NCBI GenBank assembly: GCA_051294375.1
Contig: CM119265.1
Coordinates: forward strand, 21,762,278-21,826,277
DNA length: 64,000 nt
Direction: 5' to 3'
From: Paraspadella gotoi
Taxonomy: Eukaryota > Chaetognatha
Made by a program: the position numbers and the translations under genes. The notes beneath the pieces are model-generated. The model saw nothing but the letters and a program-made list of their open reading frames with translations. It searched no databases and was not told the DNA's origin. Shown here piece after piece: positions 1 to 42,210 of this stretch; the first letter of the stretch is position 1, and every line of letters begins with the position of its first letter.

Positions 1-485
1 AAAAAATTAGTAGCATATAGGGGACTAATTTGTACTATAGTGCTAATTCTGTAAAAAACTTTTTAAAATTTGCTAAGGCCTATTGTCCACGGTCTAAAAG
101 CCAGAGAGAGAGAGAGACAGGTCACCCGGTCACCGCTATGTGGATCCCTCCGTACATGTCCACGCCTCCTCTCACCGAATATCACTCCGAAATCTGATTG
201 CGAGGGAAAGAAGACGTGAAGAACGAATTGAACGACGACGAAGACGACGACGACGCCGTTGAAGAAGACGACGACTTCGGGATTCGCCGGCAGAAAAGCG
301 ACGCCCCGATGGAACCAAAGATCGTTCCACAGGAAATCGAAGACGACGGCGACGATGGCGACGACGACGAGGAGCCACGCCCACGCGGGGCGACAGCGAC
401 GGCATCGCGCGCATTTGCGGTAATCTGAAATTGAGTTGTGCGTTAGGTTGGGAATTGAAGGTAAAGGACGAAAATGAACAGAAGG

Positions 486-540
<55 letters not shown>

Positions 541-3500
541 GGAAAGAATTAAAAAAAATAAGATAAGAAAAAAATATTTAATGAATGAATGGATAATTTT
601 ATATTAGTTGTGCCAATTCAATAACAGCTAGCTTTTTGTATTTTGATGTATAGTGCTAGTCAGGAGCAAGACAGATTTTTTATTAAATGAATGGATAATT
701 GATTAATTTAATATTGGTTTTTTTTCTCACATGATTTTTGCGCCGAAACGAAGATGGAATCATCGAGTTTTTCGTCGACGAGTTCGAAGACCCCGCCTCT
801 TCGAGTCAAAGAGGCCGCTGACACTCCAGACGCTGATGAGAGAAGATGCGTTCTCTTCAGGCGTAACCTTGAAATCGTTGTTAGCGATTTTTGTAGCAGA
901 ATGAGTTTTGTTTAATCACAAATGGGATTGAGATCCTGATGCTTGATCCTATTCGCAAATTATAGCGCAACATAATGAAAACGATTAGAGGTAAACCAAA
1001 ACTGACCCACACAGTTTTATATCTTAATCAAACCACAGCGTCTCAAAGTCAAACGCACCTTCTCATTCTGCCGGGCTTCGCGATGAGCAGGAAATCTTGT
1101 CCACGCAATCCCCTCGCCGCCAACGCCGCCGACTCCCCGGACGCTGTCGCCCGAATTCGCTCGACGAAGCGCCTCTTCAGCCTTTGCAGCATCCCGGGAT
1201 ATTGGTCCGTCACTCTGACGAATGACTTGAGAGGGAGAGGGGAAATAGGGAGAGAGAGAAAGAGAGAAAGAGGGACAAAAAGTTCGAGAGCAGATAATTG
1301 TTTCATTCAAAGTCTCTTTCCAATGCGTCGAAGGATCGATCAAAAGAAAACAGGCAACACCTCTCGCGAGAGACACAGGAGTTCGCAGCGGGTTTTGGTT
1401 CGAATGGTGTGTACGGCGGTGAGCGGCATGAAGAGATACTTTTCTCCGAAAAAGTCTCCTGTCGTTGGTTAAAAAGTAAGTATGATTAAAAAAAAAACAA
1501 TTTCCGGCTTGTTGACCGAGCGACCTTCGTTTAGTGAGACTTCGATCCGACTAACTCCAGCCTCATCACGATTTTCAGCAACGATCATGCAGAGTGTCCC
1601 GCCGACGACGTAGACGAACCGGTCGCAGTGCCGTCCCGCCTCGGCGATCAGCTCGTCCTGGAAGAAATAAAATCTTAATGATTGAAGAAAATGAATTATC
1701 ATGCGAATTAGATAGCAAACAGAGTTACGACGAAGACGATAATGCGACTTTTTAATCTGTATGGAATTTGAATTGTCCACACATAATTTTTGCCACATAA
1801 ATTATAATTATTACTAGAAGAATGAAGATATTTATCTATAAATAAAAGAACAACGACAACACCTCACCGCGACGTAATGCGTCGTCTCCAACTCGAGCGC
1901 CAAAATCTGCAGCACCCGCGCGTCGACGTCGACCAGCGACTGGATCGACCGCAGGAGACGCAGCTGAGTCGCGTTGGCGATCCAGAGACGATAGCTCATC
2001 GGCAGAGCAGCCACGTAGGGATTGTGGCTATCGGAGTCAGAGCGGAGGTGCTGCAGGACGCAGCAGGAAACTACGGAGGAGGTCAGCGCAGTTGATGGGT
2101 TGACGGAGACGCGGCTGAAAATAAATTAATAAACAAAGGGCAGTTAATTTATAGATAATGAATAAACAAATAAATTAATGCATATATAAAGAAGCCTGCT
2201 CATCACTTGAAAAAGAATTTGAGTTTGGCGACGGAGCGCTCCAGCTTGGCCAGAGACTCGTCCAGATCCTTCCAGGCAACGTTCATGAGGGAGAAGACGA
2301 TGAAGCACCAGTAGAAGAGGCCGATGAGATTGTAGAGGATCGAGACGGCGATTTCGTCCGGGCTGAGGATCTCGTCCTCGCCCACCCCGATCGATCGGAG
2401 GCTCCGGGGAAGAAATGAACAAATGAACAAAATAAGTTATCGAAACTAGAAAAGAAAAATTGAGAACTGTGGCGGTATATTCACACCGCCTCACGTCCAC
2501 CATCCGTCAGCCAAATCCATTGGCTCAGAGGGGGAACACACCATCCCAGGCGTAGTGTTCCATCCACAGTCCTAACGACTTCCCTCTGCGTTGGCAAAGC
2601 GAGACCGTCCTAGGGTAACCGCGCCAGTGACTGGAGGCGTCACTGAGGGTCGGAAGCCCCCAAAGCCAACAGTGAGATTTATTTAAGATCACTTCTATAT
2701 ATTCGAGTGTTTTGAATGATAATTACATACTAAAGAGAGTGAAACGAGTAATTTCGCAATTGTCATAAGTTTACAGTTGATTAGGCCAATTTTTTTTCCT
2801 ACGACCTAATTAGGGCTCAGAACTTTTAATTACGTGTGATCTTGGGGAAAATAAATATTAAATATATTAGAACTTTAAAAGAAAAGTCGGATAATTATTA
2901 ATTAATTAAGGCTATCGCTCCCTCCCCCTATCCACCCCCTCTCTCCTCCGCGCCCCTCTCCCCTCCCTCACTTGTTCGAAACGAAAAACCAGGCGTTGTT
3001 GAAGAGGAAATACTTGTGAGCGCCGTCGATCGTCCCGCCCACGATTTGATAACTGAGATCGCCGAAGAGGCGACGCCGAGCCGAGTCCGCGTCGGAAGTC
3101 TTTCGCGTCGAATTCGGGGCGAGATTGTCCAGGGGCCCGACGTAATCGACGAAGAGCGGCCACTGGAGGCAACTTGTCCTAGGTGACAATGACATCAATG
3201 ATAATGAAACTTGTTGCGTCCACAATGTCCCGTTTAGACTTTAATTATCGCGATGTTTCTTGGTTTTTTTTTCGATTTTGCCCAAGACTAAAAAATAAAA
3301 AGCAATTACGATTTATAAAGAATAAATAAAGAATAAAAATTAAGGATAAAGAATGGAGAAAGAGTAAATAATGAAAAGAAAAGCTAATTTTGAATAAATT
3401 TTATTTCTAAGATCTACTGTTCGAAAAAATTAGTTCTCAAAAGAATAGTCGCATTCTTTAATGATTGAAATATTTTGCTCAATAACTTTAACCTTATTTT

Positions 3501-5419
3501 GTCTATAGTGGTAGTTTTCATGCAATCTTTAACTTTGTTTTGTCTTTAGTCTTTAGTCAATAGTCATGTATGTACTGAATCAACCTTGTCGAATTCGAAA
3601 TAAAACGCATATAATAAAGAATTTGCTGTTTTCCATTCCGGAACTCCACCAACCACCCTCCAAAAACCTTTGCAAACCACCCTCTCCAACCCTTCCACAT
3701 CCCTTTTCCCCCCCTCAGACCTCAGCCAAGTCAAGGATCGACACTCTTCGAACGATTCCGAGTCGTTCCCTTCACGACCCCGAAATTCAGGCGACGGGAA
3801 ATTGACGGTGATTCCCTTCGACTCGTGGAGAGAAGGATAAAGACGATTGTCACCGATGAGGGAACCGTAGCCGAGAGTCGGACAGTCTCGGTCCACCGTC
3901 CACAGGATCCAGATCGACGTCAAGACGATCTCTACGTAGTAACTCGCCACCGCCAGGAGGAAACTCGTCGCCAATTTTCCCGCCAGACTGGCTGGAAGAG
4001 ATTGGATGGTCACTGGTCACTGGCCAGTCGTCAGGTTCTGTCTTTATTGTCTTGATAACACTCAGTCTACCGAACTTTTCACCGACTCTCTCTCTCTCTC
4101 TCTCTCACTCACCTCTTTCCCAAGCTTCCATCAAATCCTTCAAGATTATCATGAATCTTAAAACGGTGTTCCAGATGAACACGATTTGGCAAGCCAGAAG
4201 ATAGCCTCTCACTCCGAGGCCTGATATTTGATCGATAGAGATATGTATATAGAGAGAAAATATATATTGGTTGTACCAATTTCATAAAAAGAAAAAAACC
4301 AACTCTTTTAGAGTTCAATTAATGTGATTGGAAGAATTAAAATTGAATATTTTTTTTTAAATCGATAAAACTAACTGATAATTTTATATTTGGAAATGAT
4401 TTTTTTAATAACATATTTTTTTTCATTCCTTATTCCCGGACATCCAATAAACGTCGAACCTTTGGGATAAACCCTCGCTGTGGGAATTCCCCCGGCGACG
4501 TAGACGAAGAACCACGGACCCTTCACGAAGCGGAGGAGGGCGAAAGCGGGATCGGGGACGACGAGGCCGTGGACGCCGACTCTGGCAGTAAAGCAGGAGA
4601 CGCAGAGCCTCGTCAAGTGGACGGCGTCGCCCGCGAGGATCCACGGGGTAGCGGGCGAGAGAAGCCCGCGGGGGTCGACCGCCCACGAGCGGTTGTAAGT
4701 CCATGATCTGGAGAGGGGGTTGGTCGGTCGCAAAATCAGTCCAAGGTTCAAGGCTGAAGTTAGCATTGAAAGTTTCTCTCAGTCTGCCTGTCTTCCTTTC
4801 TCTCTGTCTCTTTCTTTCTAAAATTATTCGACAATACTAAACAACAACAACAACCCTCTGACGCCGGTCGCATCGAATCCCGTGAAGGTCGTCTTGTATC
4901 CCATTAAAACGCTGGCGACGACGACGAAGACGACCGTGAGAATTCCGTAGACGATTTGGACGACGACTCGAACTGGGGATCGAGGATTCAAGTAGCAGGA
5001 GAGGAGACGGCGGCGTAGGCGGCGGCGGCGGCGGAGTCGCTCCAAGTCCGCCAAAGTTCTCTGGAGGAGTGGAGATTGAAAAAAAGCGGTGGTCGTAATT
5101 AAATAATCCAACTCGATTCGCTTCCCACTATGGTGGACTAAAATCCACCAACCGTTCATCAGCGGCCATTGGTGCCGGAGGCAGATCATTCGCCTCCCAA
5201 CCCAAAGGTCCGGGGTTCTATGCCGGTGGTCGCCTAGCAGTTAAGAGAGACGGGGCGCTTAACCCGCCTGTAACACGGTGTTACAGCCTGATCCGAAGCT
5301 CAGGGACTGCTTATATTGAACGGTTCTGTCACTAACATATACAATAATTACTGTCTCTTCACCACCTTGTTTTTCTTTTTGTAGACAGAGGAGGACGAGG
5401 AGTCCGAAGACAACGCCAT
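1..5419 (-). CDS. CNGK: Second tandem CNGK-like channel gene, 5' part only
   Basis: Starts with ATG at 5419 (MALSSDSSSSSVYKKKNK, exon 5419-5366) and mirrors repeat 1 of the upstream copy. Exons: 5060-4855, 4707-4460, 4220-4113, 3991-3721, 3178-2972, 2401-2207, 2114-1868, 1657-1525, 1458-1361, about 1220-1069, 798-731, then the first repeat-2 exon 424-176. Several exons have exactly the same length as their counterparts (108, 271, 195, 247, 98 bases), so this is a gene duplicate. The pore reads NLRSIGVGE, with the filter Asp replaced by Glu (2388-2377). The CNBD carries GDFFGEKYLF. The repeat-2 exon starts with a Cys cluster (RKCARCRRC) and S1-S2. The gene continues beyond base 1. The exact start of the exon near 1220 is unsure. 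Confidence 0.8.
489..534. repeat. (GA)n microsatellite
   Basis: Perfect AG dinucleotide run. On the minus strand it is a CT tract upstream of the 3' splice site of the CNGK copy 2 exon at 424. Confidence 0.95.
2472..2680 (-). repeat. Dispersed repeat, inverted partial copy
   Basis: Shares over about 200 bp the 3' block of the 8400-8783 unit, including the hairpin GGCGGTATATTCACACCGCC and the block with GAACACTACGCC (inverted here). It sits in the CNGK copy 2 intron between the exons at 2972 and 2401. Confidence 0.6.
5129..5361 (+). mobile_element. Solo LTR of a TRIM-type retroelement
   Basis: A 233-bp unit starts TATGGTGGAC and ends CTGTCTCTTCA. It is nearly identical to the LTRs of the elements at 7323-7975 and 20190-20844. 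It is flanked by a 4-bp target duplication, CCAC (5125-5128 and 5362-5365). It sits in the first intron of CNGK copy 2; the duplicated CCAC on the right is, on the minus strand, the first four bases of that intron (GTGG). Confidence 0.9.
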
Positions 5420-5948
5420 GAATAATCCTCAGAGTCAGGGACCCAAATTTTAAAAAAATTAAAAAATAAAGTGGAAACTAATTACAGGTTGGCCCATATA
5501 GAAGTGAAGTAGCGGCCCTCGGTGTCCCGTTTTCCCTCAATGATTGTATTTTAATGGATTTTCTGACTTCGTGTTTTGTTTACACTACAACGTCGCCGTT
5601 GTGGCGCTAATGTCGCACGAATTTCGAGATCGTCGTCACGGAATTTTTTATTATTTATTGCTAAAAAGTAAACAATTTTTTTTTAACGTGCTGGACTTTG
5701 CGTCAGGGTAGACTGGATTTAAATCTTATATCTATGAAATCGAGATAGAACAAGAAAATTGATGTTCACACAATTCACGACCGGGAGCGTGTTCCACCGT
5801 GATACTTGGAGCGCGGACCGTTTTACCGACTGGCTTCAATATAGGTACCTTCTCGCAGTTCTTAACGCAATAGCTATTTTGTCTTAGACGAAACTAGTCC
5901 GGCTAGACAAACAAAAGGGTCAAAATCTCAGTCAATAAAAAATCATAT

Positions 5949-5954
5949 TTTATT
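5949..5954 (-). promoter_or_regulatory. Poly(A) signal AATAAA after CNGK copy 1
   Basis: Minus-strand AATAAA lies about 145 bases after the TGA at 6097. It supports transcription ending here, before the second channel copy starts at 5419. Confidence 0.5.
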
Positions 5955-6096
5955 TCTAATTATGGAATTACGTTGACAATACACGCTTAAAAATCGTTTT
6001 ACGACGACAAGAAAGATTACAACTACCGAAACGAAAACTTTCCGCCGAGGCTAACCCCCCAATCCCGCTGGCCCAACAACCCCCGCCCTCTCCGTC

Positions 6097-34810
<28,714 letters not shown>

Positions 34811-36207
34811 CTAAACGCGGTATTATGTTTTATGTATTATATAGCCATAACGACTATTTCATAGTTTTAAAAGGAAATCTGTTTGCTTCCATTCGATTTA
34901 CCACTCTCTTCCTGAACAGTGTATTTAAAGGTCGGTTTTGAGACGACGACGCGTTTTGCCGCAGATGGCATTGTAGGTTGATTATTTTTTTAATCGAAGC
35001 GTAAACGAGCATATTCAACGTCTTCCACGGTAATCATTCATATTTTCATCAGTAATCTCTTTATTTGGTCCCTGTTATTTAATATTTAGCGAAATCAATA
35101 CTATTTTTGCGATTATCACGAAAAAAAATGGTAGGGCGATCGCGTTTAAACTGGCAGTAATCATGTTTAATTAAATGTAAATTGAAATCGCTTCATCTCA
35201 ATTTCTCGTTAGTCTTTTTATGTCCGTTACTAAGCGAGATGCTCGTCGCGCCGCCCGACGGATTTCCCTCGAAATCTTCATTTCATTCAGCACCCGCGGC
35301 CCAAACCGAAACGTGCGCGCCCGCGGGACCCACTGTGTTTCAAATGCGTCAAATTCTAATCAGTTCGTCTGTATTACTGTTATCTCCGCAGCTTTAACTC
35401 GAAGGTCCGCGTAAGTTAATATATATGCACAAAGGACAAGTGGAATCAGAATTTGATAAAAATGAAAAACTTTGACCTGTTCTCGCCTCTCTTGGACCAG
35501 AAACGAAGCTTTTAAGGTGGAAAAATTCCTCATTGTCTTACTATACGAGGATAGTGTGTGTACGACGTTTGTCTCTCCTTGGTATATCACGGCATCTCTT
35601 CTGAGCCGTTTTTATTATCGACTTCCTGTAGTGCCTGATTATTTAATTATTTCTGTTAATTCGTCAAATTCTAATTTCAGTAAGCCAGCAAGGCGAAGAC
35701 AGGTTTCAGTTTCCGACAGCGAACCGTGTCTACAAAGACCGTTCGAATAATAAGTGGTCGTCAGGACTTTACAAAATTTCATGACAACTGTTGAAATGCC
35801 CTAGCAATAAAGTAGACAATTTCGGATTGTTGAATTGTATTTTAAACTCGCTGAAGTCTGAAGATCATCTTATTCGTCTGATTCCGGTCTTCAAGCTGGG
35901 ATATTATCATGTGCTCCTCCGTCTTGCCCCCAAATAATGAAGTTCTCTTGTACATACTTAGAAACAATTTTTGTTCAACCTAACCGGTTCTCTTATTTTT
36001 ATTTCTCCTGATTGTTGTTATTGTGCATCTGTTTCATTAACTAAATATGAATAAAAACACCTCATTTTCAGCTTAAAAATAAAAATGCCTTGAAGAGAGG
36101 CAAGGAAAAAGAAACCAAAACTAATGCTAATGTTTTAAAAATGATAACTTTTTGACGGAGTAATAGAATTTTCGGGAAGAACGCGTCTCTTTCTCCCTCA
36201 ACTCGGA
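34811..36207. other. Region between the divergent CNGK and PAT1 genes
   Basis: Both genes probably start here. Two minus-strand stretches look like extra 5' exons of CNGK: 35533-35477 (ATG start, donor after MRNFSTLKASFLVQERREQ) and about 35350-35226 (basic, ends at GTAACG). Their phases could not be reconciled with the next exon. 35220-35350 is CpG-rich. No other gene was recognised. Confidence 0.4.
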
Positions 36208-39200
36208 ATGATGGAGGAAAACTTCTTCGGCGACGATTTCCGCTCTCTGGGAGCCGGAGTTATGGAAGAAGGATTGTTGGAGTACGAAAGTGAAGGTGCG
36301 TTTAAGAAGCCGTTTAAGTGATGGCTCAATTACTGTTTGCAAATTTTCTATCGTCAATGACTTCAAAATCTTCCTTATAACCAAAAATGATCAAATTGTT
36401 TAATAAAGACGATCTGGACGCCTTCAACGACGAAACATTCGGCGCCCCGCTGGAAATTGGCGCCGACTGGGAGGCCAATCACGAGCATCTCGCTCAATTG
36501 GAGGAATTGGAATTCACCGGGTCCAACGCGGAGAGGTCGACTGGTGGAAAGGAGAAGACCCCTGAAAAAGGTGTTATCAAGTTAGAGAAATGGAATCTGG
36601 ATAAGTGTCGTGAAGGTGTTTTTCCTACCATTTTGATTTAAATTTATTCATGATTTTCAGACTTGGCGTCAGGTCATCTTCTTCTCGACCCTCGTGATCT
36701 CGAACCCAAAGATGCTGCGACTGCGGAACTCTCCAGTCCCGAGGCGCTACAAAGGGACATGGAAGCTTCGTTGTCTCAGCTCGTCTTAGAAAACGATGAG
36801 GTATTAAGTTTGGATGTTCACCAATTATATATAAAAAATACATTTATTTTATTTTAATTAAAAAAAGGGTTTCCTAAAATAAATTTTAATAAACAAGATC
36901 GGTCCATCCAATGTGTTGCGCCGCAGTGACTTTCTTAGATCCGCGACTACTCTCGGCGCACACTAACAAAACGTAAATAATGTTTTGAACTGACTCTGAT
37001 TATTATCCAGCACGACGATTCATTCGAGGATCCGGCGATCGTCAAATCTGATGGACCAAGTTTGGAATCGGCCGCCATGGGTTTCGGTTTGCAGCCCGAG
37101 GCCTACTCGGTGCCAGGTAAAGCACTTTCTTTTTTTTCCGCTTCCGATTGTAAATCATATTGCTGTTAATTTTTAGGAATGGTTTCTTTACCCACGAGCC
37201 AAGCCAGAGGAGTCGCTCCTCCGGGGTTTTCTCAGAACCAAGGGCCGCCCGTTCAACAACCGCAAATAATACTTTCGGCTAATCAGTCCTTTCATGGAGC
37301 CATATCAGTGTCGCAGGCCGAGGCCGCCATGCAACAGCAGCATCAGCTGTATCAGTTGCACCATCAGAGAATACAACAGCAGCAACTAGAGCAACAGAAA
37401 CAACAGCAACAACAGAAAGAACAACAAATGCACCAGCAGATGGTTTCTAAATCGATTTCACCATCCGAAGAAATGAACGCGGCGCATCATCTATTCTTGC
37501 AGCAGCGTCATCAACAAATGCTTCTGCAACAACAGCAACAGCTGGCCGCTCATCAAAAGCAACAGTTGGAACTTTTACAGCTGCATCAACTGCAGCAACA
37601 GCAACAACAAATTATTCAACAACCGATGACTCCAACAAAAACTATGCGTCCTCAAATGATCTATCAGCAATTGCCGTCGCAGCAGCAACTGCAGCAACAA
37701 TCAAAGTTGCCTCCCTCTCAGCAGCTACCAGTTCCGCGACCACCCCCGCCGATTCCTCTTCCGAATCAAAAAGAATCAGCGAGCTCATCCACGCCTTCGA
37801 TCGATTTGAATCAACTGCTGCAGGTAGGGCAGTCCTCTTCGGAGACGCGTATCTCGCAGGCCAAGACGGAGCCGACCTCGAAAGCCACGCCGGAAGCGGA
37901 CGACCCATCGATAGTGGGTGTGTCCGGCGCTAAGCCGCAGGCGGCGCCGCCCGTTCTTCGCGGGATCAAGTTTGCTTCAGATCTGGAGGATGAGTTGCTG
38001 CAGCCGGAGAAGTCAGCCAGCAAAGCGTCCATTGACGAAGATACCAAATCCGAACCAGCCATCGTTTCTTCGCCAACTTCGGCATCCAAGACCCAGCCTT
38101 TGACGTCTCCCGTGGACAAGTTAATGAAAAGTGGTCACCCACCGCCCAAACCTGGTCCGCATCCGGTTCCGTTTCCACGCGGGAATCACCCTCAAGGATT
38201 TCCACCACACCACCACCTCCCACCCGGCGGCTTTTTCCACCCTTTAAACGCCAACGCCCCTCCTGGCGGAGTCGGACGCCCGCCGCCACCCGGGATGCCT
38301 CCGCATTTGTCGCACGTGATGCCGCCTCTCGGTCCGAATCAGCGGCCCGGCTTCCCGCCGGGAGCGCCGGGTTTTGCTTACGGACCGCCTCCTCCTTTAC
38401 GCACCTCTGGTCCACACGGTGCCAACCGGAACGAGGGTCACTCCCAACAACATTCGCATCCGTCAAAGGCGACGCAGGAGTCAAACGCCGCGATGGTTCC
38501 TCCTCATTTGCAGAACAAAGAAATCCTTCGTCAGCACCACGAAAGCCTCCAACGCGGCGCCGACGACGCCGCTCGTCAGAACAACGCCGCACCGGGTGGA
38601 AGTCATTCGGTAGCGTCGCCGAATCGCGGGCAAGCTCATCACCAGCACCAACAGCACCACCAGCATCAACAGCACCACTATCAACAACGCGATCGCAGAC
38701 AACCCGGCGCTTGGGGCGACGGTCGTCACGGAAACAAGTATCAACAGCACTACAACCACAACAACAACAGGGTCCATGGCAACGACCAGCGTCAACGCAA
38801 CGGTTCTCTTCAAAACAGCCAGTCGCAAGACGAGTACCAACTGATGTCGCAGAAAGAGAAGGATTGGGTCATTAGGATTCAGTTGCTGCAGCTGCAGACA
38901 GACGATCCCTACACCGACGATTACTACTATACGACCTTCGTCATGCGGAAGATCGCCGAAGAGGCAAAGAAGAACAAGGAGGAGGAGGAGAGGGCGGCCG
39001 CCGAAGCCGCTGACTCCAGCCCTGGCTCTCCCGCCACCAAGCATGAGGAGCCTAAGCTGCTCCTGCCGCCGCGGGTGACGCTCGAGAATCGCTCTTACAT
39101 CCCCGTCAAGTTCGAGAATTCGTTGGGGAGGATCACTTCGTCGAGCGTTCACAACCCGAGGGTTATTATCGACGTCGGTGAGTGGAAAGTTCGGAGAATC

Positions 39201-40733
39201 TGATATGGATGATTGCCGTTTGTTGGTTGTAATATTGGATATGGGATTATTTAATTTGTTTGAGGAAAGAAAAAAATTATATTTTGTTTACAAACAACGA
39301 GTTTTTATTAATAAAAACCCGTTTGAAAACAAAAAAACAAAATTTTCTTCCCTCAAACAAATTGCTAAACGCGACGAAAGAAAGTAATCGCACAATAAAA
39401 TTATTTTAAATTATTAAAGAAAATTTTAAAACTTTGTCCCTCTTAAAATTCTAAAATAATAAATATTGAAATACAAAAATGAAAATGCTATTAAATAAGT
39501 ACATTTTTTCAAGAATATAGTTTCCTACTCGCTTCACTTATTAGGATATTTAATTAACATTGTCCACTTTATAAAATCTTTTCAGGCGCTCGTCGTGCCG
39601 TCCTCACTCCGGAAGAAGACGAGGCGGACGGGAACTCTTCCCTTCGCGAGAGCCAAGAGCGATTCCGCCAACTCCTGATGTCCATCGAGGATCTCTACAT
39701 GGTGATTCTCGCCATCGACGAACTCGGCAAGGCCGTGCTCGCCCTGCCCGAGGAGAAGAGGGCTAACCTGTACCAGGTGCGGAATGCTGTGATTGTGGTG
39801 AAAGGATGAGGGTGGTTATAATTTAAACATTGTCTCACCATCCTTTCCTAGGAGCGCAACACGATGATCGAGGTTCTTTACTCTCGCGTCCTCTACTCGC
39901 CTCCCGGCACCAACGAGCGGCCCTCCTTCGCCCTCCTCACCCTCTCCTCAGTCCGCAAGGGAAAGAAACTTGTTGGACGCTCGATTCCGCTCTTCTCCGT
40001 CAGACAGCAGCAGGCCGTCCTCTTAGCCATCCTCGATGAACTACCCTTTTTGCTGAAGAGGGACTTGGGAGACAGGATCTTTCCAACCGAGGCGAGTCGA
40101 CTTAAGTTTTTTTTTTTAGCGTCGTGATATCTAATTTTTAATACCAAATGCGTACGTAATGCTACTTCTAATTATATTCGGTGTCATTGTTACTCAACTG
40201 ATTGTATTTCTGACTCTATTTACTAATTCCCGTTACAATTCTGTGTTCTCCTATTTGCGTATCTGATCGCCTAAATTTGTTCGTTCTCATCTCAGGTGTT
40301 GCCCCATCTGGAGACGACGATTTTCTTCTCATCTCTCAAGTCGATCCTCTCCTTTTCAAAATCTTTTCTCCGCCACTCGACGTCTCTCTCGACCATCCTC
40401 TCTTGGGACTTCGGCTTCGCGCTAGCCCTCTGCTTTCTGGCGCGGGCCGAGCGTTTGTTCGCATCGCCGCCCAAGTCCGGCGTCGACGCCGAGATTCGCG
40501 AAACGTGGCGCGAAGTGGCGGCGACGTTGGGTGCCGCCTTGGAAGGAGTGGACGAGAAGAAGGTTGCTGCGGGAAACGGCGTCGAGCCCGGGATTCGCCT
40601 GGCGGCCAAGATCGACGCCGTCAAACACTTGGAGCGTTTTCTCGACGCCGAAACGACGAGGAGGATCGGGGCGAAGGTCGACGCCGTCTTCCCAAATTTA
40701 GAAGACGAGAATGAGGAGGGCATGAAAACGTAG
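36208..40733 (+). CDS. PATL1: PAT1 homologue (decapping activator and translational repressor)
   Basis: Eight exons, all phases consistent: 36208-36295, 36409-36615, 36661-36800, 37011-37116, 37177-39177, 39586-39776, 39852-40091, 40296-40733; 1,136 residues. The N-terminus carries the Pat1 signature (DDLDAFNDETFGA; DWEANHEHLAQLEELE), which in this family contacts the DDX6 helicase. The big exon 5 encodes a Gln-, Pro- and His-rich disordered region, larger than in vertebrate PATL1 (about 770 residues). The C-terminal helical domain follows (FRQLLMSIEDLYMVILAIDE; RNTMIEVLYSRVL; KRDLGDRIFP), which in relatives binds LSm1-7 and DCP2. It acts in cytoplasmic mRNA decay and P-bodies. The intron at 40092 begins GC. 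It is divergently oriented from CNGK. Confidence 0.93.
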
Positions 40734-42210
40734 CGGGGGGGGGGAAAAGGGTGACACGGCTCGAGTTTGCCTTCATTTTTCTTTGTTGGGTTGGGGGGAC
40801 CGGGGATGGATTGGGCGGGTTTGGGAAGGGTACTATCCAGTCTTTTTTTAGATTATTTCGCGTTGAGCGATTAGCCGATCAGTTATGTTTTGGGGGGGGC
40901 GAAAGCTTTTTTTTTTTATCACTTCATTGGAACGATTTGTAATTCGTTGGTTATCAAATCAAGTTTGGAACTGATGCTAAAAGAGATTGTTTTACGCGTC
41001 TCTGGGACGAAAGAGCGTTGAAGTTGACATTAGGAGGAAAGAAGCCTTGGTTTATATCCGTTTGATTTTAACGGTCGTCGGAAGCTGGCAGAAAAGCTAA
41101 AGTTGTTGAAGCTAAACTTTCGTTTTAGTCTGTCTCAACGCTTGATCGGTTAGCGACCGGTAGCGTCCATAAATGTGAGGATTATTTATGACATTAAAAG
41201 TCAATTTTGCAAATTTTCTAGTTTTGTGTACTTTTTTGAATTTTGACGATCAATTTAGTTTCGAACTCAAAAACCGTCAGATAATTAGAAGTGGATAAAT
41301 AGATAATAATGAATGGAAGGGCCTCTTGTTACAAAATATATCCTCAAGCAGATATACAAAAGAAAATGAAAAAGTGAGCCACTCCCCAGACCTTTTCCGA
41401 TGATTTTATATTCTTCTCATCCTTCATAATGTCCTTTCGTAAAATCTCTTAAAAAAAATAGAAAATAAAAAAAATCAAAATACCGGTTACACTAACGGGA
41501 CCTGCGAGGCCGATCCTCTTTCCCGCAGGACGTGTCGGTCCACATCGATCCCGGGTCGACACGAGCGAGGTCGCGCACGCTCTTCAACGTCGGTAACGCG
41601 CGTTTACTCGCACGCGATCGTTGCGCGCAGGCACACCGAGTTGCACCCACGCATTCGTCGTCGAAGTCGTCGTCCGCGTCCCCCGCCCTCGGGTTTTCTG
41701 CTTCTCGACGATTTTTCGAGATTTAAAAGTAAAGGGGGGAAAAAAACTGAAAAATCCCCGAAAATTGTCTCCTTATTTTTATAAATTTATCTTTGAAAAA
41801 TTCGTCTTTTTTTAAGACCAGATCCTTCCACCCTTTCCTGTTTGCGTTTTCTTTCTGGAAATCATGAAGAAAAAAAGAAAATACGAGAAAAATTAGTGAC
41901 ATCTCATTCAGTCATGTTACAACCTACTGTTTGGAAATCGATGAGAATGTTCTACGACCTAAGATATCATTGAAACAAAAACATTTCGCCTTTTGCGTAA
42001 ACAAACTTTCAAGAAAAGATGTGGCCTCTGAAAAAAAAAGTTATACGTAGCCTGAGCGGCACTCGCTAAATTTATTTACGGGAAACAATAAAATCAAATT
42101 GATTAGAAAAATCAAAACTTGCTGACTATGAATTTTCACAGTCTTTTCGTCTCTTCACTCAATTTTTCCTCGTTTCTGAATGAAACGAGCTTCGTTATTC
42201 ATCCTTCAAA
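40734..42210. other. Intergenic, with a CpG-dense block
   Basis: G-rich PAT1 3' sequence and AT-rich spacer. The block 41495-41720 is GC- and CpG-rich and contains an open frame (41532-41726) without recognisable domains. It may be promoter or 5' leader of the downstream channel gene. Confidence 0.4.

Noticed and set aside
172-428. Acidic (plus) and Arg-rich (minus) ORFs at the left end
   Set aside because: Both are other-frame shadows of the CNGK copy 2 repeat-2 exon 424-176, whose correct frame gives S1-S2 membrane segments.
5129-5361. tRNA-like B-box pattern (GGTTCTATGCC) suggesting a SINE
   Set aside because: The unit is an LTR: paired copies flank an internal region with primer-binding site and polypurine tract, and it has 4-bp target duplications.
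38481-39152. Minus-strand 223-residue ORF
   Set aside because: Shadow of the Gln/His-rich exon 5 of PAT1.
40277-40714. Alternative plus-strand frame with a Ser/Asp/Arg-rich product
   Set aside because: Out of frame with the PAT1 C-terminal domain, which is clearly encoded by the 40296 frame.
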